Positions 36,880 through 47,451 of a DNA stretch of 64,000 nucleotides are shown here, one piece after another. The position numbers and the translations under genes are program-made. Each line of letters begins with the position of its first letter. Within the stretch, counting starts at the first letter, position 1. The stretch is taken from assembly GCA_012932865.1 (NCBI GenBank), contig SAXG01000004.1, positions 186,001-250,000 on the forward strand, given 5' to 3'. Under the pieces are notes generated by a model. The model was not told where the DNA came from. It saw only the letters and a list, made by a program, of their open reading frames with translations, and made no database searches. This DNA comes from Amylostereum areolatum. Lineage: Eukaryota > Basidiomycota > Agaricomycetes > Russulales > Stereaceae.

Positions 36880-38316
36880 TTACTGCACAACCTCGATCGT
36901 CTCCGGAGCATTGGCAGTCCCACCCTCCTTCGAAAATCCTCCAACACTCGCCTGAGATTCATGTCGATGGTGTTCAGGCTCCAGCGGGCTCACAGGCTCG
37001 GGAGACTCCATCGATGACGACGACGTATCCGAACTGTTAGAAGTCGACTCTTGCTGTTGCGCGATCGACATACTCGGCCTTCGTCCAAAGAAACCCGTGA
37101 GCTTCCTCAGCGGCGCGGTGTCTGCAAGGGTCTGTGCGACAGGCTGTGTGGGCTGGGGCTCAGGCGGGTGCACCGAGCGCGTCGACACCGCTGAAATCGG
37201 CGAGGCGGTCTGCGTTTGCGTTTGCGTCTGATCCACGGATTTCCAGAGTCCAAAGCCCCATCTCGCCCCACCAACTGTAGCCTTCCTGTCCGGCCCCGGT
37301 CGCTGCGTCGTGACGACTGGCGGCAGCTCGGGCGGCGTCGGGGCTTGCGCACCGATGTTGTGCTCCGCAATGAACTCCCGCAGTGTCTTGACGCAGGTGT
37401 CTGAGGCCTCCCTCGCCTCATTGGCCTCTGAGAGTTCGTTCTTCATCTCCTCCAATGACGTCTTCAGCGCGAGCACCTGGCGCTGCAACGTCTCCGCTTC
37501 GGCGTCCGTGAACACCGAAACCGTGTCCGAGTCCTGCGGGCGAGCGCGTGCTGGAGTAGAAGGTGGCGGAGAATCGGCGATGTCAGGGAGTGGGACAAGG
37601 GATTCACGAGGAGACGGAGTGAGTCGTGAACGAGGGTAGGAGAGTTCTTGTCCGTATTCCGCGTTGGATGTGTTGGACACGCGTCGTTGGTGTCCACGAC
37701 CCGCAGGGGATCCCGCAAGTGGCTGGAAGGACGCGCGTTTCGCGGAGGGAGGGCCGCCGCCGAATGAGAATGTGCCCGCGCGAGAGAGGTCGACGGACAT
37801 GGCACCGGGTTTGTGACTCTGGCTCCGCCGGCTTTCCGTCTGAAGGCGCATCAGCGCTCGTCTGCACCGCGACATGACACAAATTGAGCTACACATTCCT
37901 CCGTCGCGAAAGGGTAAGAAAAAACCAACGTACCGACTGTCCTCGACCTTGCTTCTCAGCACCGAGATACAATCCTCTGCCTCCTGGTTCTTCCGCTTTA
38001 ATGTCTGCACTTCCTCCTCCATCGTGGCATGGTTACCCATCATCCGATGAAATTCTTTCCTCATATCTTCTTCGCGCTCTTTGGAAGACTCGAGGGACGA
38101 CGAGAGCTCCTCCTTGTCCTTCCTTAATTCGGCGACCTCCAGGCGCAGTGTTGTTACGAGCGAGGCGAGGACATGGGTGTCCAGAGATTGTGGGCGTGAG
38201 CCCTGGAGGGACTCGTTCTCGAGTTGGTGTTCCAGCTCCAGTGTGAGGTCAATGGAAGACTTGGAAGCCGGCCGATTGCCCTCAGTGTGGTAATTATGGA
38301 CTCCGTGTTCCGCCAT
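36880..38316 (-). CDS. Coiled-coil protein of unknown function
   Basis: I do not recognise a named family. The start MAEHGVHNYHTEGNRPASKS at 38316 is preferred over an upstream in-frame ATG in repetitive ACAC-rich leader sequence. The protein has about 454 residues. A first coiled coil spans about residues 50-125 (TTLRLEVAELRKDKEELSSS; EEVQTLKRKNQEAEDCISVL). One 72-nt intron follows; it lies between SR and RALMRL and leaves the frame open if retained. A Ser/Pro-rich middle contains phosphorylation-like RRxS sites. A second coiled coil follows (AETLQRQVLALKTSLEEMKN, LSEANEAREASDTCVKTLRE). The C-terminal third is disordered, with GARWGFGLWKSVDQ and KLTGFFGRRPSMS as short ordered motifs. It is probably a cytoplasmic scaffold, but function is not inferred further. 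Confidence 0.78.
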   Translation of the reverse strand: MAEHGVHNYHTEGNRPASKSSIDLTLELEHQLENESLQGSRPQSLDTHVLASLVTTLRLEVAELRKDKEELSSSLESSKEREEDMRKEFHRMMGNHATMEEEVQTLKRKNQEAEDCISVLRSKVEDSRYVGFFLPFRDGGMCSSICVMSRCRRALMRLQTESRRSQSHKPGAMSVDLSRAGTFSFGGGPPSAKRASFQPLAGSPAGRGHQRRVSNTSNAEYGQELSYPRSRLTPSPRESLVPLPDIADSPPPSTPARARPQDSDTVSVFTDAEAETLQRQVLALKTSLEEMKNELSEANEAREASDTCVKTLREFIAEHNIGAQAPTPPELPPVVTTQRPGPDRKATVGGARWGFGLWKSVDQTQTQTQTASPISAVSTRSVHPPEPQPTQPVAQTLADTAPLRKLTGFFGRRPSMSIAQQQESTSNSSDTSSSSMESPEPVSPLEPEHHRHESQASVGGFSKEGGTANAPETIEVVQ

Positions 38317-38922
38317 GGCTGAGCTCGTCGAAGGCGTGTGAGTGTTGGTATGTTCGTGGGACAGTAGTAATGTTGCGGTCGTGGGTGGTCGTGAATGAGG
38401 CGGGAGAGGGGTGTGGGTGAAAGTCACGGAAGAAGCGGAGAAATTACGTGTGAGAGCAAGATATAGGAAAGAGAAACAACAGCAGAGCCGGGATGAAGGT
38501 CAAGGAACGGAAACAAGCGTATGAGATCCACTGCATCTCACGTGCTTGCCTGCGCCGCGGCCATGCGCACCCTCTTTGCTGTGATGCCATGGCTACCACA
38601 CTGGCAGGGTCCACAAGTCCAAAATAAATCCCATATGTACAAGCACGATTAACAAAGTACAGTATACACCCCTTCGAGTCTACAACACGCTTGTAAGTTG
38701 TATGCACGTAGGTACCCGTCCGGCGCTACTCAAACACCAGCCAAGTTCATTTCTTTCCTTCATTCCTTCCAACCGATTTTGCCCCTCCCCATAGACGACG
38801 ATAACGACGAGAAACGGAAAACACAGAGCACAAGGAGCAGAGATACAAAGCATACATATTCATCCAAATTGCGGCGACGATTTTGATCTATAAGCCAGGA
38901 GGGAGCGGGTATTGATTCCAAA
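38317..38922. other. Intergenic region between coiled-coil and CUE/SMR genes
   Basis: 606 bp upstream of the coiled-coil gene and downstream of the CUE/SMR gene, both on minus. The leader of the coiled-coil gene carries ACAC/GTGT-rich sequence near 38330-38410. No gene is seen. Confidence 0.5.
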
Positions 38923-41813
38923 TTATAGGTGCGTCAGGGCGTCCACGCATACCACCCCGTCGCGCTCGCTCCAAGGGTAGCCCCAGCGATGCAGCCACTC
39001 GCGCACGCCGGTAGCGAGTCGCTCGCGCGATACACCGCGTGCAACATCTTGAGTGCCCGTGTGTTTTTCTTCTCCGACGACCAGATAAGCTGAGAAGTGA
39101 ACAGCCGAGTCAGTTATGGATCCCCCGAGCGAAACTGGGGTCGCGCACCTAACCCGTAGAAATGCTCCTTTTCCAACTACGGGAGAAATCAGCTATCTTA
39201 TTCGGGCATCCAAAGCACGCAAAAAAAACTCACAGACAGCAAAAATTCCTCCAATACCTCGACGGCCTCATGAGAATGCAGACTGTGTAAGTCCAGCACA
39301 CATTCCGTCCGTTCGTCCGGCGTCAGCTTGCCGTTCTCGCCCACAAGGTCCGACCTCGCGATACCAAGAACAACGCCGAACCCACCACCGCAAGACTGCC
39401 CACGACAGGCGCGATCTCCAGGATCATCGGACCATCCAGCATCCCTCGCCCTAACCGCTTGCTCCGTCAACCTCGCGCGCTCTTTGATCAATGTTGCCGC
39501 CGATGTTGCCATCTCGGTGCTCATTTTGGCGTTGAGATCATGCCCTTCTCTGCTGAAGCGCTTCGCGGCCGCCCCATCCCCGCGACGCCAAGCGTCAGCT
39601 GCGCGCGATAGGCAAGCATTGCGAGCCTGACCGAGCTGCAGGGCGCGGGCTCGGTAGCCCATGTACAGTTGGCTGACAGAGTCTCCTGTAGGAATCGTTG
39701 GAAGAAGGGTTGGAGGGCGAAGCTTGATGCGAGGCGACGCTTTCGGCGCAACAATAGCGGTACGGTGGTGCAAAGACTCGGCCGCGCTGCCCATGGCTTC
39801 TCTACGAGCGGCCAAGGTCGCTTGATCCTTAGGTACTAGTGTCGCCGGGGTGGCAGCGGGGACCTTCTTCACTGCCGCGGCAAACCGAGTGCGTCCAGGA
39901 TCGTAGTTATTTCCACCGTTGCGACCATATAAGCCACCCCGTCTGCCGTTCCGCTCGTTCGAGTTGGAAAAGTCGAGCGCGGGGAATTCATCAACAGTCG
40001 GTGAGGTGTCGGAACCATTGTCTACGTGCTTGTTCACGTCCACACGTCCCATGGCGTTAGTGAGCTGGGAGACGTCCATGTCGTTCGGGAGATGGTGTAA
40101 GAACTCGCAGTTTTCGCCCTTAGCGCACGTCCCTCTGAGCCAAAAGCGGCACAAAGCACGCTCGAGGTCATGACTAATGACAAGAAATCAGTAAATGTAG
40201 GTAAACCTTGAAGAAGCTCAAACCCACGAACCTGAAACGACAATCGGCACGCAAGCACTCTCCAGCGAGAAAGTATCTGCACACTCTGTTCCCACCCTGG
40301 ACGGGTCGTCCGTTGACGAACCTCATGTTACCGCGGGTCCCTCCCATGTTGTAATTCGATCGCCCTCCTCTGATGAACCCACCAGCTCCCGGGCCATCAC
40401 GAGAAACGACCGAGACCCGTCCCCCCATGCTTTGTGTCTTTCCGTGATGAGGGGCATGAGCAGAGGATGGCGGCGACATACGATCAACGAGCCATGCCAT
40501 GGACCTCTCGAAGTCGTATCCATTGGCCGCCAACGCCTCTTCGAGTTCGGATGGGGCCAAGGACGTGCCAAACACGGAGGATAGGACATCGAATGGCGTC
40601 ATCCCATCGGTCAGCAGGTCGTTAGCGTCCTCGTCCGCGGATTCCTGGTTCATGTTTTGAGGTTGGGGTCCATACAATGGCAGATAATCGGGCGCAGGTC
40701 CAATGAACCCCTCGGAGAAGTCGGGTAGGGATGGTAGCCCGCTGTCCCATTGGGAATCGAAGTCGGAGCCTAAGATAGATGGGAAGACCGGATTGTCCTT
40801 CGAGAAGGGGTCGAAAGGATCGTTGTCGTCGTCCATTTCGTCAGGGCGCATGGACGAGCGCAGGGAGCTCGGGGTGCCGGAGCGGGACAGAAGAGAGGAA
40901 TCCGGGATCAGTGGAGCGGCGATGGCGAGGTTGGACGTCGCTCTTGACGTGCCGTGGGCCCAAAGGTCAGGTGAAGGCGTATCGGCTCGGAGGCTCGAGC
41001 CAGGGAGGGTGCCCGGGTTGGAAGAAGCGGCGGAAAGGGGCCGAGGGTGGGGTCTAAACTCGGAGGCTTTGGCGTTGAGCAGTCGCGGGGACGAGAGAGG
41101 TGATGCGGGGAGACTGGTAGCAAACTGATTGTACGCTTGAGGTACGGCGTAAGAGAGCGTGGGGGATGCACCAGGGGATTCGCTGGTCACAGTCATGTAC
41201 GACGCATGCCCTTGTCCTGTACTGAGAGGGGATGCCAGTGGAGTGTGAGGTCGCTTGAACCTGTAGGCAAGGGGTGAGCTAGGAGCGGAATTGGGGGTGT
41301 CGGGACGCGTTATAAGGCGAGCAGAATGAGTTGAGGCGCGGGAAGAAGGGCGAGAGATCGGACGGCGAGACTGTGTGAGGAAGAGAAAAGGGACACCAGC
41401 GACATCATCCCTGTGCTTATGCATGAGCTCGAGGACATGTTGCTCGAGCTATTTGACGCGGTGAGTGCTGAGACATACAACGAAAAGTCCGCAAAAAATG
41501 TACATACCATGTCATCGTCAATGGCAGGATATTTGCTCTTGAGAAGGGCCTTGAGTTCTTCCTCATGCTCATGGTCGAGGAGGCTGACGATGCGGGTAAC
41601 GAAAACGGTTGGAAGCCTGTCGAACTCGTCTGCTTCCTGATCGCTGTCGTAACTGTCTGGGGGTTTGTATTGTCGGGCTATAGTGGAAAGGAGGGCGCGC
41701 GTGTGGGCGAAGTGCGGGGGTGGGGTCGCTGAACCATGGATTGGCCACGACCCGGAATCTGATATGCTAGCAGAATCCTTGAGCGGACGAGGGGCCGCAA
41801 GGGAGGACAACAT
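38923..41813 (-). CDS. CUE, CCCH zinc finger, DUF1771 and SMR domain protein (Cue2/N4BP2-like)
   Basis: A predicted RNA-acting nuclease-family protein of about 885 residues. CUE plus SMR proteins such as yeast Cue2 cut mRNA at collided ribosomes in no-go decay; the same role is inferred here. The start is at 41813. The order is: an N-terminal helical part (LPTVFVTRIVSLLDHEHEEE); a Ser/Pro-rich middle; a CUE-like domain (MTPFDVLSSVFGTSLAPSEL, EEALAANGYDFERSMAWLVD); two CCCH fingers (CRYFLAGECLRADCRFSHD and CRFWLRGTCAKGENCEFLHH); a DUF1771-like helix pair (YRARALQLGQARNACLSRAA); and SMR (CVLDLHSLHSHEAVEVLEEF, then AYLVVGEEKHTGTQ). The usual GxGxHS of SMR is replaced by GEEKHTG. Four introns fit GT-AG. 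No frame offset is seen. Confidence 0.92.
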
Positions 41814-44601
41814 TAGGATTGTCGTTGTGACTGGAGCTGAGAGGATGACTCTCGTTGAGGGCAGCGTGGAGCATGTAAAGCTGGCGTCGCCGCCGTGGTC
41901 GATGTCGAGCGAACACCCTCGGTCGTTGTCACCCTCGTCGCCAACAGTCCGGCGCTGGTTCCCCACGTTGCTCGCCGCCACCGGCCCGCTGATAAGTTAG
42001 ATTACGTCTGATTACGTAGGCGACTTGGACCAACTTCCACAAAGTCCGGGCTCTGCGCAGTGCGCAAGTAGTACCAAGTACAGAGTACAGAGGCTTGATA
42101 CTTCAATACTACATAACGTGAATGACCCTCTCAATTGTCCAGCCAACTTACGTTGGGTCCGGAATCCGCTACGTCTACGTGTTTATGTCCCTTCTTTGTG
42201 TGTTTCGCTGATCTTGCAGACCGTGTCAAGTTGACAACTTGGCGGGCGTTGCGCCAGTCTTCATCTCATGCATCGACCGTTCTCAGCAGTTATATTGTCG
42301 AATTGATGCCGGCTCTGTCCACGCCAAAGTCAGCGTGAGCACAAGCTGGTCCGTCGGTTTCAAGCCCATTTCACTGGCATTTGTAAGAAGTGGAAAGAAC
42401 GGAGTCCCCGCGCGATGAGTCTGAAGTCGATTATGTAAGCAATGTCAATTTTCGTCGTCGCGCGGTGTCGTTCTTGTTTCCTCTCACCACCTCCACCGCT
42501 CAACGTCAACTCCCTCCACCTGGCCACAGCATCTCATCTACCACTGGAGACCCCGGTATAGCTGATTTCGAGACCGGAATCACATATCGGAATCTCCTCA
42601 AAGAGTGGGCTTTGACCACCCCACCCTTTCCCCTTCGCTCACATCAATGTCGAGGTCTCCAGCCCGCTCTCTCATGAGCATGAGTAGCATTGAGACAACA
42701 GCCTGGGTGCGTGTTAGTATCTCTCACTTCCTGCTCGTCTGTCTCACCACGCCACTCATGCATAGGCCCTACTAGTACCCCTGGGGATCTCTTGTTGCCG
42801 AGGGCTCTTTCGCACTTATGGGCTTTGCTCTCGGTCTTTCCTCGTGTTCTTGGTCTCTACTCGCGGTCTCGGTCTTTGCTTGCAGTCTTGGCCTGTGGTT
42901 GTCGTCTCGCTCCTCGCTCTCGGTCCCCCTGGGTCTCTGGTTTTTGCTCGCTGGCACTTGCTAGGTTATCTCAATCCCGTTTTGCTGGCATGCCAGGTAA
43001 CACACTCTAATTCATTTTTCATTCCTCCTTTTGGACCCGTAGACATCCTGTAACACCCCCCATGTACTTTGTATGGTAGTTCTCGGAATGATATATATAT
43101 TACGATGCTTTGTTTGCTTCCACATTGGGATGATAAGATTGCGATAAGCATGATTTGAGCCAGCATCCCGCCGATTGCTCCTTGACGAGCTTAGTAAGAT
43201 AATTGGATTGAATCCGAAGGAACTCAGCTTCCGACCCAAGGGAGCCCGTTGAGTCTGATATCAGCATGACATTTTTGGATTCCATCCGGTGTCACGCTAG
43301 CATCACACTCAGGGGCATGAAGAGGCCAAGGAACGACCATTCCACGAGTCACGACAGCACTTTGACACTATGGAGTAACGTGGTTACTTCGCACAGAAAC
43401 ATCTCAGGAATCGTCGCTCTTCTACGCTTCACGATGACCAACCTCAACATCCCGCTATAGCCACATCTCTTGTTTCTCGCCTACAAAATATAGAGGGGAA
43501 CATTCGCATCCAGCTCACTGTAGAAGGCTTGCGGCGAACAGACCGCGTCAAATTTTCTCCGTTCGACATCTAGCATTCCTTCCGTCATCATCATACTCGG
43601 ACAACCAATCTGCTCAGACTCATCCCTCTTTGCCAAACTTGACTCAGCGACAAGCTGACTATGTGCGGGCGCAGCGCATTCCCGCACACTACCACGGCAC
43701 TAACGCCTTAACCGTACAGGACCACGCGGTGTACTCTGTTGAAACAATGCCACCAACTGTTCGTAATGCTCTGCGCCAACTGTACTAATCGGCTCTCGGC
43801 GTCAACCCGTTTCGGCTTTTAGGCTTATGTTCAAGAGCATTCCGACTTCTCCGTGGCCGTGTCTCGGATGTGGCACCCTTTGGTACGTTCTACTTGCACC
43901 TCAAAACTCCGAAAATCATTTGCATGAATTGTTGGGTAAATGACTGCCCCCCGCCACCACCCAAGTGCGGATCTGAACATTCACAGCGGCTCACTTTGTT
44001 CCCAGCGAACCTTATTTCGTATGTACTTCAACGTCCAGCCGTAATCAACGTCCCGATTGTACGTCAGGTACAGTAGGTTGGCGCTGCCGCACTACGTCTT
44101 CCACACAGTGGCAGACGAAATGACCATGGATTTGCTGTCTTTGTACGAAAGGAGCCCTGTGCGCTTTCCAGAATCAGGATTACACTTTCGCCCGCTGAAT
44201 AAAACGCAAGAGCCTTACCACTACCATCAAGCCGAGCGGTCGTCAATTGCGAAACAACGGGACATAAGTAGTCCGAAGACTTAAACTTGATCATCCTCCG
44301 GCGAGCCGCGCGACAACGGTCGACAGAGCTTGAAGTCTGACAGTGATAACCTAGACACCTCGGCCAATCTTGTTTCAATACCACGTAAGTGTGTATGCAT
44401 GTATGGTGCATTCATTTCGCCCTCCACCTGCCTGCTCGTTATCGCCGATACATGACCGAAAAGACAGACTTTACACCATTTTAACGCCACACACATAATG
44501 AAATACTCCAGTGCACCTACTACCGTACAAATGTCTATACATGCGGTCAGCGGAGACCGTCATCTAAGCAATACACAGACCTGTGTGGCCAGACTATCTC
44601 C
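41814..44601. other. Long gap with repeat copy B and decayed coding-like sequence
   Basis: A 2.8-kb stretch without a supported gene. Its left end is the promoter of the CUE/SMR gene. About 42420-42960 is copy B of the dispersed element. At 43400-43790 protein-like pieces occur in shifting frames on plus (for example LVSRLQNIEGNIRIQLTVEG, then LTQRQADYVRAQRIPAHYHG). At 44057-44284 another open frame (MYVRYSRLALPHYVFHTVAD) has no family. These may be relics of a dead gene. The right end is the terminator side of TSR4. Confidence 0.45.
42420..42960 (+). repeat. Dispersed degenerate element, copy B, with minisatellite tail
   Basis: The counterpart of copy A at 3500-3975 in the opposite orientation. 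It keeps the shared strings at 42431-42441, 42448-42463 and 42473-42490, the gtgcgtgtt donor-like string near 42707, a ctcttgttg string near 42789, and a tail at about 42820-42960 of tctcggtctttgctcgcggtcttgg-like repeats. A plus-strand frame (GIADFETGITYRNLLKEWAL) between the two donor-like strings looks protein-derived but is short and ends in a stop. The original function is unknown. Confidence 0.6.
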
Positions 44602-46215
44602 TCAGCTATCCCATTGCACGCGGACTTCCTCCTCACTCCATCCGCTTTTCCGCGCCTCACCCTTCCCTTCGCAACAGTCCTTCTCGCACGAAAATATCAT
44701 CACAGTACCCCACTCCATGCCCCTTCCGTCCCCTTCACCCTTCAACAGCCGCTGGACCGCCTTCCTCCTCTCCTCGTCCGATATTTTCTGATCGCCACCT
44801 TCTTCGCCCGCCCGGTCTTTTAGTACGTTGATCAGGTTCGGCATCAACTGGCATTCAAATACGCGTCTTGTCCCACAAAGTGGACAGGGCGGCACGGACG
44901 TGGGATCGTACGTGCGCCGCGCCACAGGCTGAACTTTGAATTCTGATTTTGTGATTACTGTGGCCTTGTCAGGGTCTTGTGATAGAGGGAACAGCTCCTT
45001 GTACACTCTGTCCAGCGCAAAGGGCAGCGGGGCGCCGCCCAGCTCGTATCTGTATCCCCGAAAGAGCTATTAAGTATGTGTAGCAGCTAGAAGCAGACTC
45101 GTCGCGCCAGAAACCGACGCCGTGAACGCACCGTACACACTGCTCTGCTTCTGCAGAGACGCGCTCGTTGAACCTATCAAAGACCGGATCCGTCTCGAGC
45201 GAATTTTCATATTGTTCGGCCGCCCAGGGTTCCCCGGCCCTTTGCTCCTCTTCCGATACGATATCTTCCGCTGTGGGCGCTTTTGGTTTCTTCTGGGGCT
45301 GAAGGTATTCGGAAGCGGTAGAGAGGTAGAGCGGTGGATAGGACGGCGCCTTTTCCCAATCTGAGTCTGAAAGGGTTGTTGAGGCAAGAGCGATTATCAT
45401 CGACGAGGTCGACGAGTCAGACTCGGCATCGCTGTCGTCTGCGCCATCATTAGAGTCAGACGCCAGCGTACTGACCTCGATCTCTGCCGGGACGGCTGTC
45501 GTGGGTGGCGCAAGGCCACCGAAGACCTCGGATCCCAGGCCAAAGGGAGACGGCGTCACAGCCACGTTCATCTAACAAAAATGAGTTCATGAGAAATCCC
45601 AACAGCTACCCCAGACCCCTTTCGGATAACTCCACGTACCGCGAATGGATTACTCCTACTGGGTGGAGCCGGGAGTGCGATGTTTTCCTGTTTGCTCGCC
45701 GTTCGAGTGCGCTTGCGTTGCAATTTGGCCGCAAATTTTTCATTGTAGCGCAGTCCTCTCCAGGCTCGCACGCTGGGATACAGCCTCAATATGTATGGCA
45801 TCCATCGCTGCCGAAGCGCAGCACGCACTCACCTACCCTCGCGCCGTTGGCAGGCGCTCTTCGCACACCCCCATACATACAATGCACGATCATATGGACT
45901 GTCCTCGAATGGACACCACATTTGCACAAGGAGTTCCATGGGTTCACGACATCGTTTACAGTGACTGGAATCGAATGGGTTGTCGTTTGAAAGGAGGGCC
46001 TGCGAGCGTCGGCAAGTATGTATTAAACGAAAAGGATACATGGTGGGGTAGAAGATAAGCCGTACAGGGTGTCCACCGATCCTAGAGACCGCGGCGTCTT
46101 TGATATCCGAGGGGGACTCTACGGCACCATCAGGTATACCCAACAAAACTGAAGATTCGACCTCGGAGAGGAGTTCATCATCGGAGTCAGACCAGTCGTC
46201 GTCAACGGAAGGCAT
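44602..46215 (-). CDS. TSR4: TSR4/PDCD2-like ribosome assembly chaperone
   Basis: Cytoplasmic chaperone for ribosomal protein uS5 during 40S synthesis. The start at 46215 gives MPSVDDDWSDSDDELLSEVE, chosen because it begins the acidic N-terminus typical of the family. Four exons follow in clean GT-AG order. VSRIGGHP joins ALLSNDNPFDSSHCKRCREP. MELLVQMWCPFEDSPYDRAL and YVWGCAKSACQRREG carry the zinc-binding cysteines of the N-terminal PDCD2 half. Then VRAWRGLRYNEKFAAKLQRK, an acidic Ser-rich linker, and EQCVR joined to YELGGAPLPFALD. The C-terminal PDCD2 domain is PCPLCGTRRVFECQLMPNLI and GMEWGTVMIFSCEKDCC. About 440 residues, no frame offset. The acceptor before YELGG is the second of two nearby ag sites; the first would break the frame. 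Confidence 0.95.
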
Positions 46216-46861
46216 GGGAGCAGAGGAGTAGCGATCTGGTGAGTCGTCGTCAGCAAACGATGCAGTGCAGGAGACGGAGACAAAGAGGATCAGAGAAGCA
46301 TGAATGGTATTGAAATGGGAATCGTCAGCAAACACCCAAACGAAAACTCGCAGAGGTAGATTCGGACTCGTCATCTAAAGGATCATCATAGAAAGGAAGA
46401 GGAGGGCAGACTTGCCGTCTCTCTGGCCAATAGATCAGGCTCTTGACGATACTGTCGCGAATATCGAGTGTTATGAGGGCTAAAAATCCCGCAATGAACA
46501 AAAGCGACGAGGGACGAAGGAAGGAAGGAAGGATGAGTCAAGAATTAGGGAAGGCGATGTTCGGGTGCAAATTCCTCGATGCATTTTTTTTCCAAGACTG
46601 AGGCGAGAAACAAGCGCACACAAAGAATCGGGCCGGGGGGGCCCGACTACAATCGGTCCTCGGCGCGCTTGTCACTGTTCCAACCGGGACTTAGACAAAC
46701 TACGCCTTGCCACAATACTTACTATACTGCCAGCGAGCGACAGTTCACGCGTTCTCGCATGCGTCAAAGCGCTTTCGAAGCTGGTGGCCCGCCGGTAGAA
46801 CTCGGGGTAGGAGTGCCCACTCCGGCGATACGACCATTCATTCGCCCAATACCACAACTCC
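46216..46861. other. Region upstream of TSR4 and of the small gene candidate
   Basis: 646 bp of probable divergent promoter. It contains a ggaa microsatellite (gaaggaaggaaggaaggatg, about 46518-46537). Protein-like frames occur on both strands at 46672-46863 (minus MELWYWANEWSYRRSGHSYP; plus FEAGGPPVELGVGVPTPAIR). They overlap each other, so at most one can be real. Confidence 0.45.
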
Positions 46862-47221
46862 ATGACGATGCATGCTAAACAATCATATTTAGATCAGACG
46901 TATGCTCCCTGGACGAAGAGGGCTCTTGCCAATCTGGACGCCAATGAACCTGAGCGCAAAGTAAGTGCAATCAAGGTTGCTGGTCAGCACGATTAATGCT
47001 CTTTGCCATAGTACTATCCAAATGGGCATACTTATCGTGCGGTGAACGTTGTCAAGAGTCCAAGACCCCCGAGCGCCGGACGGAAACGAGACTCTGGATC
47101 AACAGTAAGTACTGATCTTGGATATGGACACCGCTGACGAAGGGAGGATATAATGAACGGAGAGATATAACCTCAGCCAGGTCCAACATCGTTCAGGGGA
47201 AACGCCCGCTATGTGCGATAG
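46862..47221 (+). CDS. Small hypothetical protein, three exons
   Basis: I do not recognise the product. A candidate of about 80 residues is built from three exons with canonical splice signals. MTMHAKQSYLDQTYAPWTKR and ALANLDANEPERK end at a gtaagtgc donor. YYPNGHTYRAVNVVKSPRPP and SAGRKRDSGST end at gtaagtac. PGPTSFRGNARYVR runs from a cctcag acceptor to a TAG at 47219-47221. The frame is kept across both introns and each intron interrupts the open frame, which argues against chance. A longer gene with an upstream exon in 46579-46860 is possible. Confidence 0.45.
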
Positions 47222-47451
47222 GAAGCTGAGGGGTACGGCGTCTGCCGAAGTTGGAGCGAGTATCAAGGGAAGGACTGAACAGCATGCACCGACGGCGGTT
47301 GTTGACTGACAGACAGACGCCTGTGAGCTTCAGACAGACGCCGTTCACGCTCCGTGCATGTTCACCGGCGGACGTCTCCACCTATATAAGTGAACCGATC
47401 CTTTCCTTTCCTTACCCCCTCTCCTCTCTCCGCCCGCCCCCCTCCCACTTC

